Shown here piece after piece: positions 48,201-55,407 of a DNA stretch of 55,407 nucleotides. Position numbers and translations under genes: made by a program. The number at the start of each line of letters is the position of its first letter. Within the stretch, counting starts at the first letter, position 1. Location of the stretch: assembly GCA_023404345.1 (NCBI GenBank), contig JAEYCB010000070.1:1-55407 (forward strand), given 5' to 3'. The notes beneath the pieces were generated by a model, which ran no database searches, was not told where the DNA came from, and saw only the letters and a list, made by a program, of their open reading frames with translations. The stretch is from Bacillota bacterium (GTDB lineage Bacteria; Bacillota; Clostridia; Christensenellales; Aristaeellaceae).

Positions 48201-49658
48201 TCAGCGGTTGCGGCGGGGCAGAAGCACGCAGAGGCCGGCCGCCAGCACCAATAGCGGCACGGCGATGATCAGTGCTACGCCCACTGTCTGGCTGCCCACC
48301 GTCAGCGCTGGACGCACCGCCGCCGAGGCCATGATATCCAGCGTAACAATCTTATCCGAGAGCAGCTGACCCATGAGCATGATCACGAATTGCTGCACGT
48401 AGGTGCGCTGGTAGACGTATTCCTCGGTGAATAGCCCGCTGCTGCCTGCGATAAAGAGACGGCTGATGTTGCCGTTGGCATGCATTCGGTGAGCATAGAG
48501 CGCCACGCTCAATTCGCCGGAACGGTCGCCCGGCTGCTTCTCCGCGCTGTCCACACCGTCAGACAGATCGCGCAGATAGGCCTGTTCGCTGGTTCTCAGC
48601 ACGGTGCCGGTCGTCAGGCTATGGTCAGGCTCACCGGGCGTTTCAAAGGCACAGGCGGCGGGCATGAGCAACACGTCCATACCGCCCGAGATCAGAGCCT
48701 GGGTCATGTCCAGCTCTTCCATGTAGGGCACGATGGCCAGCGGGTTTTCATGATAGGCGCCCGGGTCCACAACGATGCCGGACAGAGGCGTGACCCCGTA
48801 GCTGCGCAGCAGAGACAGATAATTGGGCATGCTGTCCAGCGGGTCGGTATAGTCGCGGGTGATGAACAGGCTGCCGCCCTCCTTGGCAAATGCATTGATC
48901 TTTTCAAGCTCTGCATCGCTGAAATCCTTTTGCGGCGAGGCGATGAGCAGCAGGGCCACGTCGGAAAGGGCGTCTTCGGTGGACAGGTCCACAGTCACGT
49001 TGTCGTAGCCGTTGCTCTCCAGAAAGGACAGCAGTAGCTCCGGCGCATCCGGGGTGAGCTCACCGTGGCCCTGGAGAACGCCCACTGTCGGCGGGTCCGT
49101 CTGCGCCACCGAGGTAATGGCCTCCGTCAGCGATTTTTCATAGGACAGGCCCTCCGGCTGAAAGGAACCGGATTCGATGTCATATCCCTGGGTGAGAAAG
49201 TCGGTATAGTCCAGAATTTTATAGCGGCCCGTGGCATCACAACTGACGATGACGCTGTCTGCCTGGGCGGTCTTTTCCGTGTCGCCGGGAAAGCGCGTGA
49301 GAATACCGGGGTTTTGTGCGATATCAGTTTCCTTGACGGTAATGCGGTCGCTGAGCACAGCATAGCGGTTGAGCAGCTGGAGAAGCTGCGTATCCTCCGC
49401 GCCGCTCTGGTAGAGCAGGTAGAGGTCCACATCGTTTTCCAGACGGTCCAGTATGGTGCGCGTTTCTTCGCCAGTGGTGGCATACGCGTTGAAGCTCAGA
49501 TCCGTACGCCATCCATATTCATCTTCCAGTGCCTGGACAAAGACATTCACCAGCACGCAGATCGCCAGAAAACCCGCCACCAGCAGCGCGCCCAGCTTGC
49601 CGTGGCGCCACTTGGGCTGGCGAAAGCGAAGAAACAAAGAAGAAAATCGTTTTTTCAT
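48201..49658 (-). CDS. GldG-family ABC system protein
   Basis: A 485-residue protein with helices at both ends (LGALLVAGFLAICVLVNVFVQAL near 17-40; LTVGSQTVGVALIIAVPLLVLAAGLCVLLPRR at the C-terminus) around a Rossmann-like extracytoplasmic domain (NDVDLYLLYQSGAEDTQLLQLLNRYAVLSDRITVKETDIAQNPGILTRFP..ADSVIVSCDATGRYKILDY). This matches GldG/DUF4350, a partner of gliding-motility-type ABC transporters also found in non-gliding bacteria. The ATG at 49658 follows GGAGGGTGG and overlaps the permease gene by four bases (ATGA). Earlier in-frame codons up to 49718 lie inside the permease gene. Confidence 0.9.
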   Translation of the reverse strand: MKKRFSSLFLRFRQPKWRHGKLGALLVAGFLAICVLVNVFVQALEDEYGWRTDLSFNAYATTGEETRTILDRLENDVDLYLLYQSGAEDTQLLQLLNRYAVLSDRITVKETDIAQNPGILTRFPGDTEKTAQADSVIVSCDATGRYKILDYTDFLTQGYDIESGSFQPEGLSYEKSLTEAITSVAQTDPPTVGVLQGHGELTPDAPELLLSFLESNGYDNVTVDLSTEDALSDVALLLIASPQKDFSDAELEKINAFAKEGGSLFITRDYTDPLDSMPNYLSLLRSYGVTPLSGIVVDPGAYHENPLAIVPYMEELDMTQALISGGMDVLLMPAACAFETPGEPDHSLTTGTVLRTSEQAYLRDLSDGVDSAEKQPGDRSGELSVALYAHRMHANGNISRLFIAGSSGLFTEEYVYQRTYVQQFVIMLMGQLLSDKIVTLDIMASAAVRPALTVGSQTVGVALIIAVPLLVLAAGLCVLLPRRNR

Positions 49659-50374
49659 GCTGCGCCACCCTCCGAAAAACGCCGTGCGTCCAAAACACGC
49701 GTGGCGCATACCAGGCATGCCGCGATGAAGGTGAGGAAGAACAGCGCGGCCGCATAGCTGAACTGCCCCAGCCGGAAGGGCTCGTAGCGGTCGTAGAGGC
49801 TCAGAAAGTTAAGTGCGTCCGCCAGCCAGTTGACAGTAAGACTGGATGCCAGCAAATCGGCCATCCATAGCACGAAATTGGCTCCGAAGGCTGCCAGCGC
49901 ACCTGTCATCTGATTTTTGGCAAAGCAGGTCACAAACAGGTCCAGCGCCAGAAATGACAGGCTTTGCAGGAGAAAACCCGTATACCCCACAAACCACTCG
50001 CCTGCGTACACCGTGCCGCCCAGCGCGATCACCAGCGTATACACGTTGGTCAGCAGCACCGTGATCAGCATTACACAGGCGGCGGCCAGATACTTGGCCA
50101 GCACCACGCTGCCCAGGCCTGCAGGGCTGGTGAAGATCAGCTGGTCGGTACGCTTCTGGCGGTCCTCGCAGATCAGGCGCATGGTTAGCAACGGCGAAAG
50201 CAGCATTACCAGCAGCGTCAGCTGTGACAGGAAGGTCAGCAGGTCGCCGGAGAGATTTTGCAAATTATAAAGGTAGAAAATCAGGCCGGAGAGGGTGAGA
50301 AACACACCCATGAACACGTAGCCCACTGGCGTGCGGAAATAGGCAAGAAAGTCGCGCTTGAAGATGGTGAACAC
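49655..50374 (-). CDS. ABC-2 permease of the GldF/NosY type
   Basis: A 239-residue membrane subunit with six helices, opening MFTIFKRDFLAYFRTPVGYVFMGVFLTLSGLIFYLYNL, the typical GldF/NosY start (K-R-[DE]-x-x-x-Y-F-x-[ST]-P). CEDRQKRTDQLIFTSPAGLGSVVLAKYLAA is the ATPase coupling loop. The start is GTG at 50374, with AAGGAG seven bases ahead. It sits between the ATPase gene (18 bp gap) and the GldG-like gene, overlapping the latter. Confidence 0.93.
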   Translation of the reverse strand: MFTIFKRDFLAYFRTPVGYVFMGVFLTLSGLIFYLYNLQNLSGDLLTFLSQLTLLVMLLSPLLTMRLICEDRQKRTDQLIFTSPAGLGSVVLAKYLAAACVMLITVLLTNVYTLVIALGGTVYAGEWFVGYTGFLLQSLSFLALDLFVTCFAKNQMTGALAAFGANFVLWMADLLASSLTVNWLADALNFLSLYDRYEPFRLGQFSYAAALFFLTFIAACLVCATRVLDARRFSEGGAA

Positions 50375-50392
50375 GGAAAGGCTCCTTTCCTA

Positions 50393-51322
50393 TTACGAAA
50401 TCACGTTCAAAAACACCTGTTCCAGGCTGTCGCCCACGCGCGAGAGATGCAGAATGGGGATGTTTAGCCCGCTAAGCAGCGCAAACAGCCGCCGCTCCGG
50501 CTCCGTTTCACGGTGAAATTGTAAAAGCACGCTCGTGCAGCCGGGCTGGGCGCAGGGCTGTACTGTCGCGCGACGCACGCCCTCCATCTGCTTAAGCCGG
50601 CTCAGCACGGCAGCCTCGGGTGCATCTACGGTCAGAAGCACCGTCACATCCTCTGGCGCGCTGAGCTGGGCCAGGTCGGCATCCAGCTTGACCTGCCCAT
50701 GGTCCAGGATCACTACATGGTCGCACAGCTGCTGTACCTCGCTTAGAATGTGCGAGGAAAACAGGATGGTGTGGTCCCTGCCAAGCGTATGAATGAGCGC
50801 ACGGATCTCGGTGATCTGCCGGGGGTCAAGGCCCACGGTGGGCTCGTCCAGCACCAGCACGTCCGGATCGCCGCACAGGGCCTGAGCCATGCCTGCACGC
50901 TGGCGGAAGCCCTTGCTCAGATGCCCAAGCAGGCGGCTCCGCATGGAGGTCAGGCCCGTCAGCTCCATCACCTCATCCACGTGCGCCGCAATGGCCCTGG
51001 CTGTGACGCCCTTGAGCGCAGCTACGAAGCAAAGGTATTCGCGCACGGTCATCTCGTCGTACAGAGGCGGCTGTTCTGGCAGATACCCCAGGCGGCGCTT
51101 GGCCTCCGCTGGTTCCATCAGCGGGTCGTGGCCGTCCAGAAGCGCACGGCCGGAGGTGGGCGCCAGGTAACCGGTCAGAATGTTGATGAGCGTGGTCTTG
51201 CCCGCGCCGTTTTGTCCCAGCAGGCCCATAACGCCGCTGCCTTCCATGCGCAGGCTAACATTCTCCAGCGCCCGCACACTCCCGTAGCGCTTGGATACGT
51301 TTTCGATCTCAATCAAGGGCAC
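50393..51322 (-). CDS. ABC transporter ATP-binding protein of the GldA type
   Basis: ATPase subunit of 309 residues. Walker A is GQNGAGKT, the signature is LSKGFRQR (Lys in place of the second Gly), Walker B is VLVLDEPT and the switch histidine is in LFSSHILSE. The C-terminal ~90 residues (LKLDADLAQLSAPEDVTVLLTVDAPEAAVLSRLKQMEGVRR..) form the extra domain common in GldA/NosF-like subunits. The start is chosen at GTG 51322, four bases after AGGAGGG; TTG at 51316 is the alternative and ATG 51340 has no site. First gene of the four-gene operon. Confidence 0.93.
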   Translation of the reverse strand: MPLIEIENVSKRYGSVRALENVSLRMEGSGVMGLLGQNGAGKTTLINILTGYLAPTSGRALLDGHDPLMEPAEAKRRLGYLPEQPPLYDEMTVREYLCFVAALKGVTARAIAAHVDEVMELTGLTSMRSRLLGHLSKGFRQRAGMAQALCGDPDVLVLDEPTVGLDPRQITEIRALIHTLGRDHTILFSSHILSEVQQLCDHVVILDHGQVKLDADLAQLSAPEDVTVLLTVDAPEAAVLSRLKQMEGVRRATVQPCAQPGCTSVLLQFHRETEPERRLFALLSGLNIPILHLSRVGDSLEQVFLNVIS

Positions 51323-51431
51323 AAGCCCTCCTGTCTGCATGATAGGCGGAAAACCGCCTCACCTTATCATACCATGCGCCGGGCGCGTGGGTGTGAATGA
51401 ATTGTAAATTTGAGGCGGCCCCAAAAATTCG

Positions 51432-51460
51432 TTGACAACCCGCACATGGCGTGCTATACT
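51432..51460 (+). promoter_or_regulatory. Promoter of infC-rpmI-rplT
   Basis: TTGACA (51432-51437), a 17-bp spacer and TATACT (51455-51460), giving a leader of about 155 nt before infC. Confidence 0.85.
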
Positions 51461-51466
51461 AAGCTC

Positions 51467-51580
51467 TGTAAGCAGAAGCCGCCCGCTTCTCACCGCGCGA
51501 ACATCTTGCGCCGGTCATGGCACGTAAGTCCATGGGGGGGTCGTGATACGGCGGGCTGGCATGCCCGGCGTTTTTTTGTG
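51467..51580 (+). promoter_or_regulatory. infC leader with transcription attenuator
   Basis: The structured leader ends in an intrinsic terminator at 51549-51577 (CGGCGGGC..GCCCGGCG, one mismatch, then T7) well before infC. This is the layout of the L20-controlled infC leader in Bacillus, where bL20 binding favours termination. I cannot assign the L20-binding structure base by base; upstream hairpin-forming segments occur at 51495-51540. Confidence 0.65.
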
Positions 51581-51621
51581 CGTAACATGAAAAACGCAAC
51601 CGTTTAGTTTTTTGGAGGTGT

Positions 51622-52278
51622 ATGGATATCAACGAGCCGATGATCAACGAAGAAATCCGCGACAGAGAGGTGCGCGTGGTCGCCACCGATGGCACGCAGC
51701 TGGGCGTGATGTCCACGCAGGCGGCACTGCAGCTGGCAGAGCAGCAGAACCTTGACCTGGTCAAGATTGTGCCGGGGGCTCAGCCGCCCGTGTGCAAGCT
51801 GATGGACTACGACAAGCACCGCTACGAGCAGTCCAAGCGCGAACGCGAGCTGCGCAAGAATCAGCGCATTGTCACCCTCAAGGAAGTGCAGCTTTCCGCT
51901 ACCATCGAGGAAAACGACGTGCAGACCAAGTTCAAAAACGCCGTCAAATTCCTGGAAGATGGCGATAAGGTGAAGGTGAGCATCCGCTTCAGGGGCCGCC
52001 AGATCGCGCACGCGGACATCGGCCTGAAGATCATGCAGGATTTTGCCACCCGCATTGAGGAATACGGCACCATCGAGCGCCGGCCCATGCTGGAAGGCCG
52101 CCACATGATCATGATCCTTGCGCCAAAGGCCGAAAAGAAGAGCTTTGCTGAAAAGAGCCAGCAGCGCAAGGAAAAGCATGCCGCCACGCAGGCGGCCAAG
52201 GCGAGCGAGGCTGAAAAGCGCGAGCTCAAGCCCCAGCCCAAGAAAAAGGTCAAGCGCGAAAGCGAAAACATGATTTGA
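51622..52278 (+). CDS. infC: Translation initiation factor IF-3
   Basis: IF-3 checks start-codon pairing and keeps the 30S subunit free. The 218-residue protein has the N-domain (INEEIRDREVRVVATDGTQLGVMSTQAALQLAEQQNLDLVKIVPGAQPPVCKLMDYDKHRYEQSKRERE), the lysine-rich linker, and the C-domain (DVQTKFKNAVKFLEDGDKVKVSIRFRGRQIAHADIGLKIMQDF). Usual length is 170-180; an extra basic, Ala/Lys-rich tail of about 45 residues follows (KSFAEKSQQRKEKHAATQAAKASEAEKRELKPQPKKKVKRE). The ATG at 51622 is preceded by GGAGGTGT. rpmI and rplT follow in the canonical order. Confidence 0.97.
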   Translation: MDINEPMINEEIRDREVRVVATDGTQLGVMSTQAALQLAEQQNLDLVKIVPGAQPPVCKLMDYDKHRYEQSKRERELRKNQRIVTLKEVQLSATIEENDVQTKFKNAVKFLEDGDKVKVSIRFRGRQIAHADIGLKIMQDFATRIEEYGTIERRPMLEGRHMIMILAPKAEKKSFAEKSQQRKEKHAATQAAKASEAEKRELKPQPKKKVKRESENMI

Positions 52279-52363
52279 CCTGACAAACGGCCATCCCGCG
52301 CCCGCGGGCGCACATTTCCCCCGCGGGCGGGTACGGATAGCACACGGAAGGAGGACAACCCCT

Positions 52364-52564
52364 ATGCCCAAGCAGAAATCCCATCGTGGCGCAGCCAAGC
52401 GTTTTTCCTTCACGAAGAACGGCAAAGTGACGCATAAGCAGATGAACGCCAACCATCAGGTGCATTTGAAGACCACCAAGCGCACCCGCCACCTGCGTGC
52501 GGACGGCGTTGTGGACAATGCGGCCGAGGCGCGCACCATCCGCAAGCTGCTGCCCTACAAATAA
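52364..52564 (+). CDS. rpmI: Large ribosomal subunit protein bL35
   Basis: A 66-residue ribosomal protein with the standard features: PKQKSHRGAAKRFSFTKNGKVTHKQMNANH and a basic middle (KTTKRTRHLRADGVVD), ending AEARTIRKLLPYK. It lies between infC and rplT as in most bacteria. GGAAGGAGG precedes the ATG by ten bases. The 85-bp gap after infC holds a GC-rich inverted repeat (CGCGCCCGCGGGCG near 52297-52310 and CCCCCGCGGGCGGG near 52318-52331), perhaps a weak hairpin. Confidence 0.97.
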   Translation: MPKQKSHRGAAKRFSFTKNGKVTHKQMNANHQVHLKTTKRTRHLRADGVVDNAAEARTIRKLLPYK

Positions 52565-52595
52565 GCTTTGCTAACGATTCAAGGAGGATAAAAAA

Positions 52596-52943
52596 ATGGC
52601 ACGTATTAAAGGAGCTGTAAACGCCCACAAGAAGCGCCGCAAAATGCTCAAGCTGGCCAAGGGTTACTATGGCGCCAAGTCCAAGCAGTACCGCGCCGCC
52701 AGCGAGCAGGTGCGCCGCAGCCTGCGCTACGCCTATGAAGGCCGCAAGATGCGCAAGCGCGATTTCCGCCGCCTGTGGATCACCCGCATCAACGCCGCCG
52801 CCCGTATGAACGGCATCAGCTATTCCGTGCTGATGAACGGCCTCAAGCAGCGCAATATCACCATCAACCGCAAGATGCTGGCCGATATTGCCGTTAACGA
52901 TCCCGCCGCTTTCACCAAGCTGGTGGAGACCGTAAAGGGCTGA
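52596..52943 (+). CDS. rplT: Large ribosomal subunit protein bL20
   Basis: A 115-residue assembly protein binding 23S rRNA early in 50S formation, and the likely feedback repressor of this operon. MARIKGAVNAHKKRRKMLKLAKGYYGAKSKQYRAASEQVRRSLRYAYEGRKMRKRDFRRLWITRINAAARMNGISYSVLMNGLKQRNITINRKMLADIAVNDPAAF matches the family throughout. AAGGAGG precedes the ATG. A terminator follows at 52961. Confidence 0.98.
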   Translation: MARIKGAVNAHKKRRKMLKLAKGYYGAKSKQYRAASEQVRRSLRYAYEGRKMRKRDFRRLWITRINAAARMNGISYSVLMNGLKQRNITINRKMLADIAVNDPAAFTKLVETVKG

Positions 52944-52960
52944 GTTTCGCGCGCTTTTAC

Positions 52961-52998
52961 GCCCCCTCGAATTGCCGCATGGCGCGAGGGGGCTTTTG
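52961..52998 (+). terminator. Terminator of infC-rpmI-rplT
   Basis: GCCCCCTCG pairs with CGAGGGGGC around a 15-base loop, followed by TTTTGC. It ends the ribosomal operon ahead of recO. Confidence 0.85.
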
Positions 52999-53025
52999 CA
53001 TATCCGTAGGAAGGGAGGGACCTGG

Positions 53026-53748
53026 ATGCCTGCCATCGCCACGCCTGGTATTGTGCTCTGCTTTGCCAATTACCGCGACCACGACCGCATGCTCACGCTG
53101 CTCAGTCCCCGCCTAGGCAGGGTGGATCTGCTGTCGCGTGGGTGCCGGCGCCCCAAAAGCCCGCTGATGCCTGCCAGCGAGCTGTTTGTATGCGGAGAAT
53201 TTGTGCTGTTTCAAAAGAACGAGCGAGCGGTCCTGACCTCCTGCGCCCTGGAGGACACCTTCTATCCGCTCCGGCTGGACCCCTACCGCCTCACGTGCGC
53301 CAGCTACATGGCCGGTTTGTGTGCCGCGGCTGTTCAGCCCGGCCAGGCGGCGGAAGAACTATACGCATTGCTCCTTAAGGGTTTATATTATCTGGCTTAT
53401 GACAGCGATGCGGATGCGCTTGAAACCACTACGGCATTTGTGCTGCTCTTTGCCGATGTGACAGGCTACCGTCCGCGTCTGAGTCGCTGTGCGCATTGCC
53501 GAACGCCGTTGGACGTAACAGAGGGGGGACGCATGGATATTGCCGCAGGTGGGCTGTGTTGCCCAGATTGCGCCTCCCGCGCCACGTTTCCCGTTACGCG
53601 CGCGCAGATCGCCTGGATGAACCAGACCATCCGTCAGGGATTGACGCCGCAAAAAAACACCGGCGCAGGCATGTTGTTTGACATGCTGCGCCGGTATGTG
53701 GAAAGTCGTTTGGAAACCCCCATCAAGGCTGGCCGTTTGCTACCATGA
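53026..53748 (+). CDS. recO: DNA repair protein RecO
   Basis: RecO helps RecA load at gaps and anneals single strands in the RecFOR pathway. The 240-residue protein begins with an OB fold (PAIATPGIVLCFANYRDHDRMLTLLSPRLGRVDLLSRGCRRPKSPLMPASELFVCGEFVLFQ), continues with the helical domain and has a zinc finger (CAHCRTPLDV..CCPDCAS) near residues 158-190, as in most Bacillota RecO. ATG 53026 follows AGGGAGGGA by seven bases; an upstream frame to 52972 overlaps the terminator. Its last nine bases overlap the convergent gene. Confidence 0.95.
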   Translation: MPAIATPGIVLCFANYRDHDRMLTLLSPRLGRVDLLSRGCRRPKSPLMPASELFVCGEFVLFQKNERAVLTSCALEDTFYPLRLDPYRLTCASYMAGLCAAAVQPGQAAEELYALLLKGLYYLAYDSDADALETTTAFVLLFADVTGYRPRLSRCAHCRTPLDVTEGGRMDIAAGGLCCPDCASRATFPVTRAQIAWMNQTIRQGLTPQKNTGAGMLFDMLRRYVESRLETPIKAGRLLP

Positions 53749-54231
53749 ACGAGGCTGAAGCGTGCCGTCGTAATAGGGTGCACGGGACAGGCGCGCCTTG
53801 TAAGCATTGGAAATGGTATAGCGATAGACATATTCTACCTGCCCGTTAAGCAGGCGAACGCGTTGACGGCTCAGGTGATAGAGCTGCGAATCCCTGATTT
53901 TAGGCAGACATTCTTCCAGCACGGCACGCAGGGCTTCCTGCTGCTCGGGAGAGAGATAACGGTAGCCGTTGGGGCGCATCAAAAAGGCAGAGTCGTTACC
54001 TGAAAAGTGCATATAGCGCATCACTATACCGGTTTTGTCCACGACCAACTGCTCCAGAGTACGCTTGCGGCAGGCTTGAAGCAAAGGAAGCATATCCTCA
54101 AACAGCTGAGAGGCATACAGCTTTTGTATGCGCAGCCGCAAACGCTTTTGCTGTTGCCTGTCCCGAACCATTAGTGCAATGGCGAATCCAACCAACACCG
54201 CCACCGCAAGTATCGGCAAAGCTGTCTGCAT
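53740..54231 (-). CDS. Small single-pass membrane protein of unknown function
   Basis: A 163-residue protein with one N-terminal helix (MQTALPILAVAVLVGFAIALMV) followed by a basic stretch (RDRQQQKRLRLRIQKLYAS) and a soluble domain of mixed helix and strand (SQLFEDMLPLLQACRKRTLEQLVVDKTGIVMRYMHFSGNDSAFLMRPNGYRYLSPEQQEALRAVLEECLPKI..). The positive-inside rule puts the domain in the cytoplasm. I do not recognise the family. Its own promoter lies 34 bp before the ATG; the start follows GGGGTGG by six bases. The stop overlaps recO by nine bases, tail to tail. Confidence 0.78.
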   Translation of the reverse strand: MQTALPILAVAVLVGFAIALMVRDRQQQKRLRLRIQKLYASQLFEDMLPLLQACRKRTLEQLVVDKTGIVMRYMHFSGNDSAFLMRPNGYRYLSPEQQEALRAVLEECLPKIRDSQLYHLSRQRVRLLNGQVEYVYRYTISNAYKARLSRAPYYDGTLQPRSW

Positions 54232-54264
54232 CCAGCGCCACCCCGATTTCAGAACATTTTTGAC

Positions 54265-54294
54265 ATTATATCACAATTTGTATGCTTTTCGCAA
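54265..54294 (-). promoter_or_regulatory. Promoter of the small membrane protein gene
   Basis: On the minus strand TTGCGA (54289-54294), an 18-bp spacer and TATAAT (54265-54270). Confidence 0.65.
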
Positions 54295-55205
54295 GTGCGG
54301 GAGGGAGAGAAAAACGCGGGACTTGTTGAGCTGCGATTCATCATTGAACGGCGAGAAAAGGTGAACAGAAGTTCTGTCCGGTTTGAAAAGCGTGGAGACA
54401 GTGCGCGCCAGATTAAAGCAGAATTAGCGGAATGCCATTTTGTTCGAAACGTGTGAAATGCAAAATCCGGGGACAGCGCGACTACAAGTTATTTCATGCT
54501 GGAACGTCGGGAGAACTATGGACAGAAGAAAACGATGAGATTTCGGATACGTGCACGACCAAGAATGCAGCATGCTGAAAAGTGTAGAGTGCAGGGGCAT
54601 TATGTCCCGGGTGCTCAATCATTCGCATTCCCCTGATGGGCGACTTCATGTTTTTGCAGCCCTGCTGCGGGTTACATTGTGCCTTGCACAATCGTCCATA
54701 GGTCTGCCGCTTCCATCTAACACTTATACTGCATCATTTTTTAGCAGCAGCGCGAGCACCTAAAGCGCGCAAGAACCACGGCTTTTTTCAAAAATGTGGG
54801 TTTTTCGACGGCCTGAGAATATGATCTATTTTCAGCAAGAAGATTTTTTCACATCTCATATTCCCATGATGCAAGCAAGGCGGTGTGGCAAAGGTCCCCA
54901 GCCATCCTCCAAAAGTTGTTCTGCAGAAAATATGGAAACAAACTATCGGGGATATCACGTAATATACCGCTCAATCCGCTTGCCCGTTTAAAAATGGTTG
55001 AGAGTCCATCACTCTTTGACTAGAAGGAATACTCAGTTTTGCGCAAAGCGGTTTCCCCTTTCGCTTGGGTCTGTGTAAAACAGAAAAATGTTTGTTGGGT
55101 ATGCTCTTTACGAGGCAGTTATCTTGGTTTTTATTGGGCTTGAACGTTTGGTTGCCATTTTGCCCTTGCTTGTTTCTCCTTCTTTTCTTGCTTTCTTAAG
55201 AAAAA
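54295..55205 (+). other. Long stretch without a recognisable gene
   Basis: About 900 bp with only short, unpersuasive frames on both strands, no ribosome site-frame combination I can support and a base composition richer in A and T than the coding parts. It could be decayed coding sequence or non-coding DNA. Confidence 0.5.
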
Positions 55206-55333
55206 GCAGGCTGCAGATTCTCTTTTCTGCAACCCGCCCTTCAAGCAGCCAAAAAGCCTTGCTCCCTGTGAAGGGAGCAAGGCTCAGCCAGTCAAAGAAG
55301 CCACTTTGCTTCGGCACAAAGTGGCTTCTTGTA
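55206..55333 (-). terminator. Three tandem hairpins at the right edge
   Basis: Reading leftward: AAGAAGCCACTTTG..CAAAGTGGCTTCTT (55296-55331); GCCTTGCTCCC..GGGAGCAAGGC then TTTTT (55250-55284); GGTTGCAGA..TCTGCAGCC then TGCTTTTT (55201-55236). The second and third are good leftward terminators, pointing to a transcript arriving from beyond the window's right end. Confidence 0.6.
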
Positions 55334-55407
55334 GTAGGTGAAGGTAGAAAAGCAGAAAAGCAGAAAAGGTCGCCACTTGTGGAGGGCGAGTTTCTTGAGA
55401 TTCATCG

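Noticed and set aside
55108..55317. A 69-codon minus-strand frame at the right edge
   Set aside because: It spans the tandem hairpins, has no ribosome site and low-complexity content; such frames recur over non-coding hairpins.

Overview
The window reads as chromosome from a moderately GC-rich, low-oxygen-type Bacillota, most likely class Clostridia. Pointers are the gene neighbourhoods greA-lysS, yybS-rplI-dnaB-yhaM and infC-rpmI-rplT, a perfect CIRCE heat-shock operator, YtvI/PerM-type permeases, sigma-A type promoters (TTGACA/TATAAT with 17-bp spacers) and strong AGGAGG ribosome sites. A finer placement (for example Christensenellales) is only a guess. There are no rRNA genes, CRISPR arrays or transposases; one tRNA gene (tRNA-Val, GAC) is present.

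Layout. 1-1.3 kb: ECF sigma factor with an RsgI-like membrane anti-sigma factor. 1.3-4 kb: greA-lysS behind a perfect consensus promoter; LysRS carries an extra C-terminal tRNA-binding domain. 4.2-5.9 kb: XRE membrane regulator and AraC/GyrI-like regulator. 5.9-11.5 kb (minus): the most unusual locus, an operon of ribbon-helix-helix protein, zinc ribbon/TIR/transmembrane/RCC1-repeat protein, zinc-ribbon SPFH protein and four-helix membrane protein. Two apparent one-base frameshifts sit in it, one splitting the TIR and RCC1 halves of what looks like one protein of about 966 residues. 12.1 kb: tRNA-Val. 12.5 kb: PH-domain protein.

13-23.8 kb is a carbohydrate island: CE1-type esterase and MBL hydrolase, then an ABC sugar importer, two more esterases, a P-loop kinase and a GH13_18 glycoside phosphorylase, with a LacI regulator in reverse orientation inside. 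Matching LacI-type operators (TGTCA-N6-TGACA with central CG) overlap the -35 boxes of both transcription units, and a third half-conserved copy lies about 118 bp upstream of the importer operator. The logic suggests import of an acylated glycoside, removal of acyl groups and phosphorolysis.

23.8-41.8 kb: MscS channel; a small gene whose terminator doubles as CIRCE in front of htpG; an LCP-family protein; a MerR regulator facing a DUF4097-type lipoprotein across a 19-bp-spacer MerR promoter; yebC; a lipoprotein; the yybS-rplI-dnaB-yhaM block; GDPD-MFS pair; an AT-richer XRE-AbrB/ABC exporter trio; and a Gfo/Idh/MocA dehydrogenase. 41.9-51.4 kb: zinc-ribbon and TPM-domain membrane proteins, two PerM-type permeases around tag, and a GldG-type ABC transporter operon. 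51.4-54.2 kb: infC-rpmI-rplT with a leader attenuator, recO and a small membrane protein. 54.2-55.4 kb holds no recognisable gene but ends in three tandem hairpins.

All functional calls come from reading motifs and context; no database search was possible.
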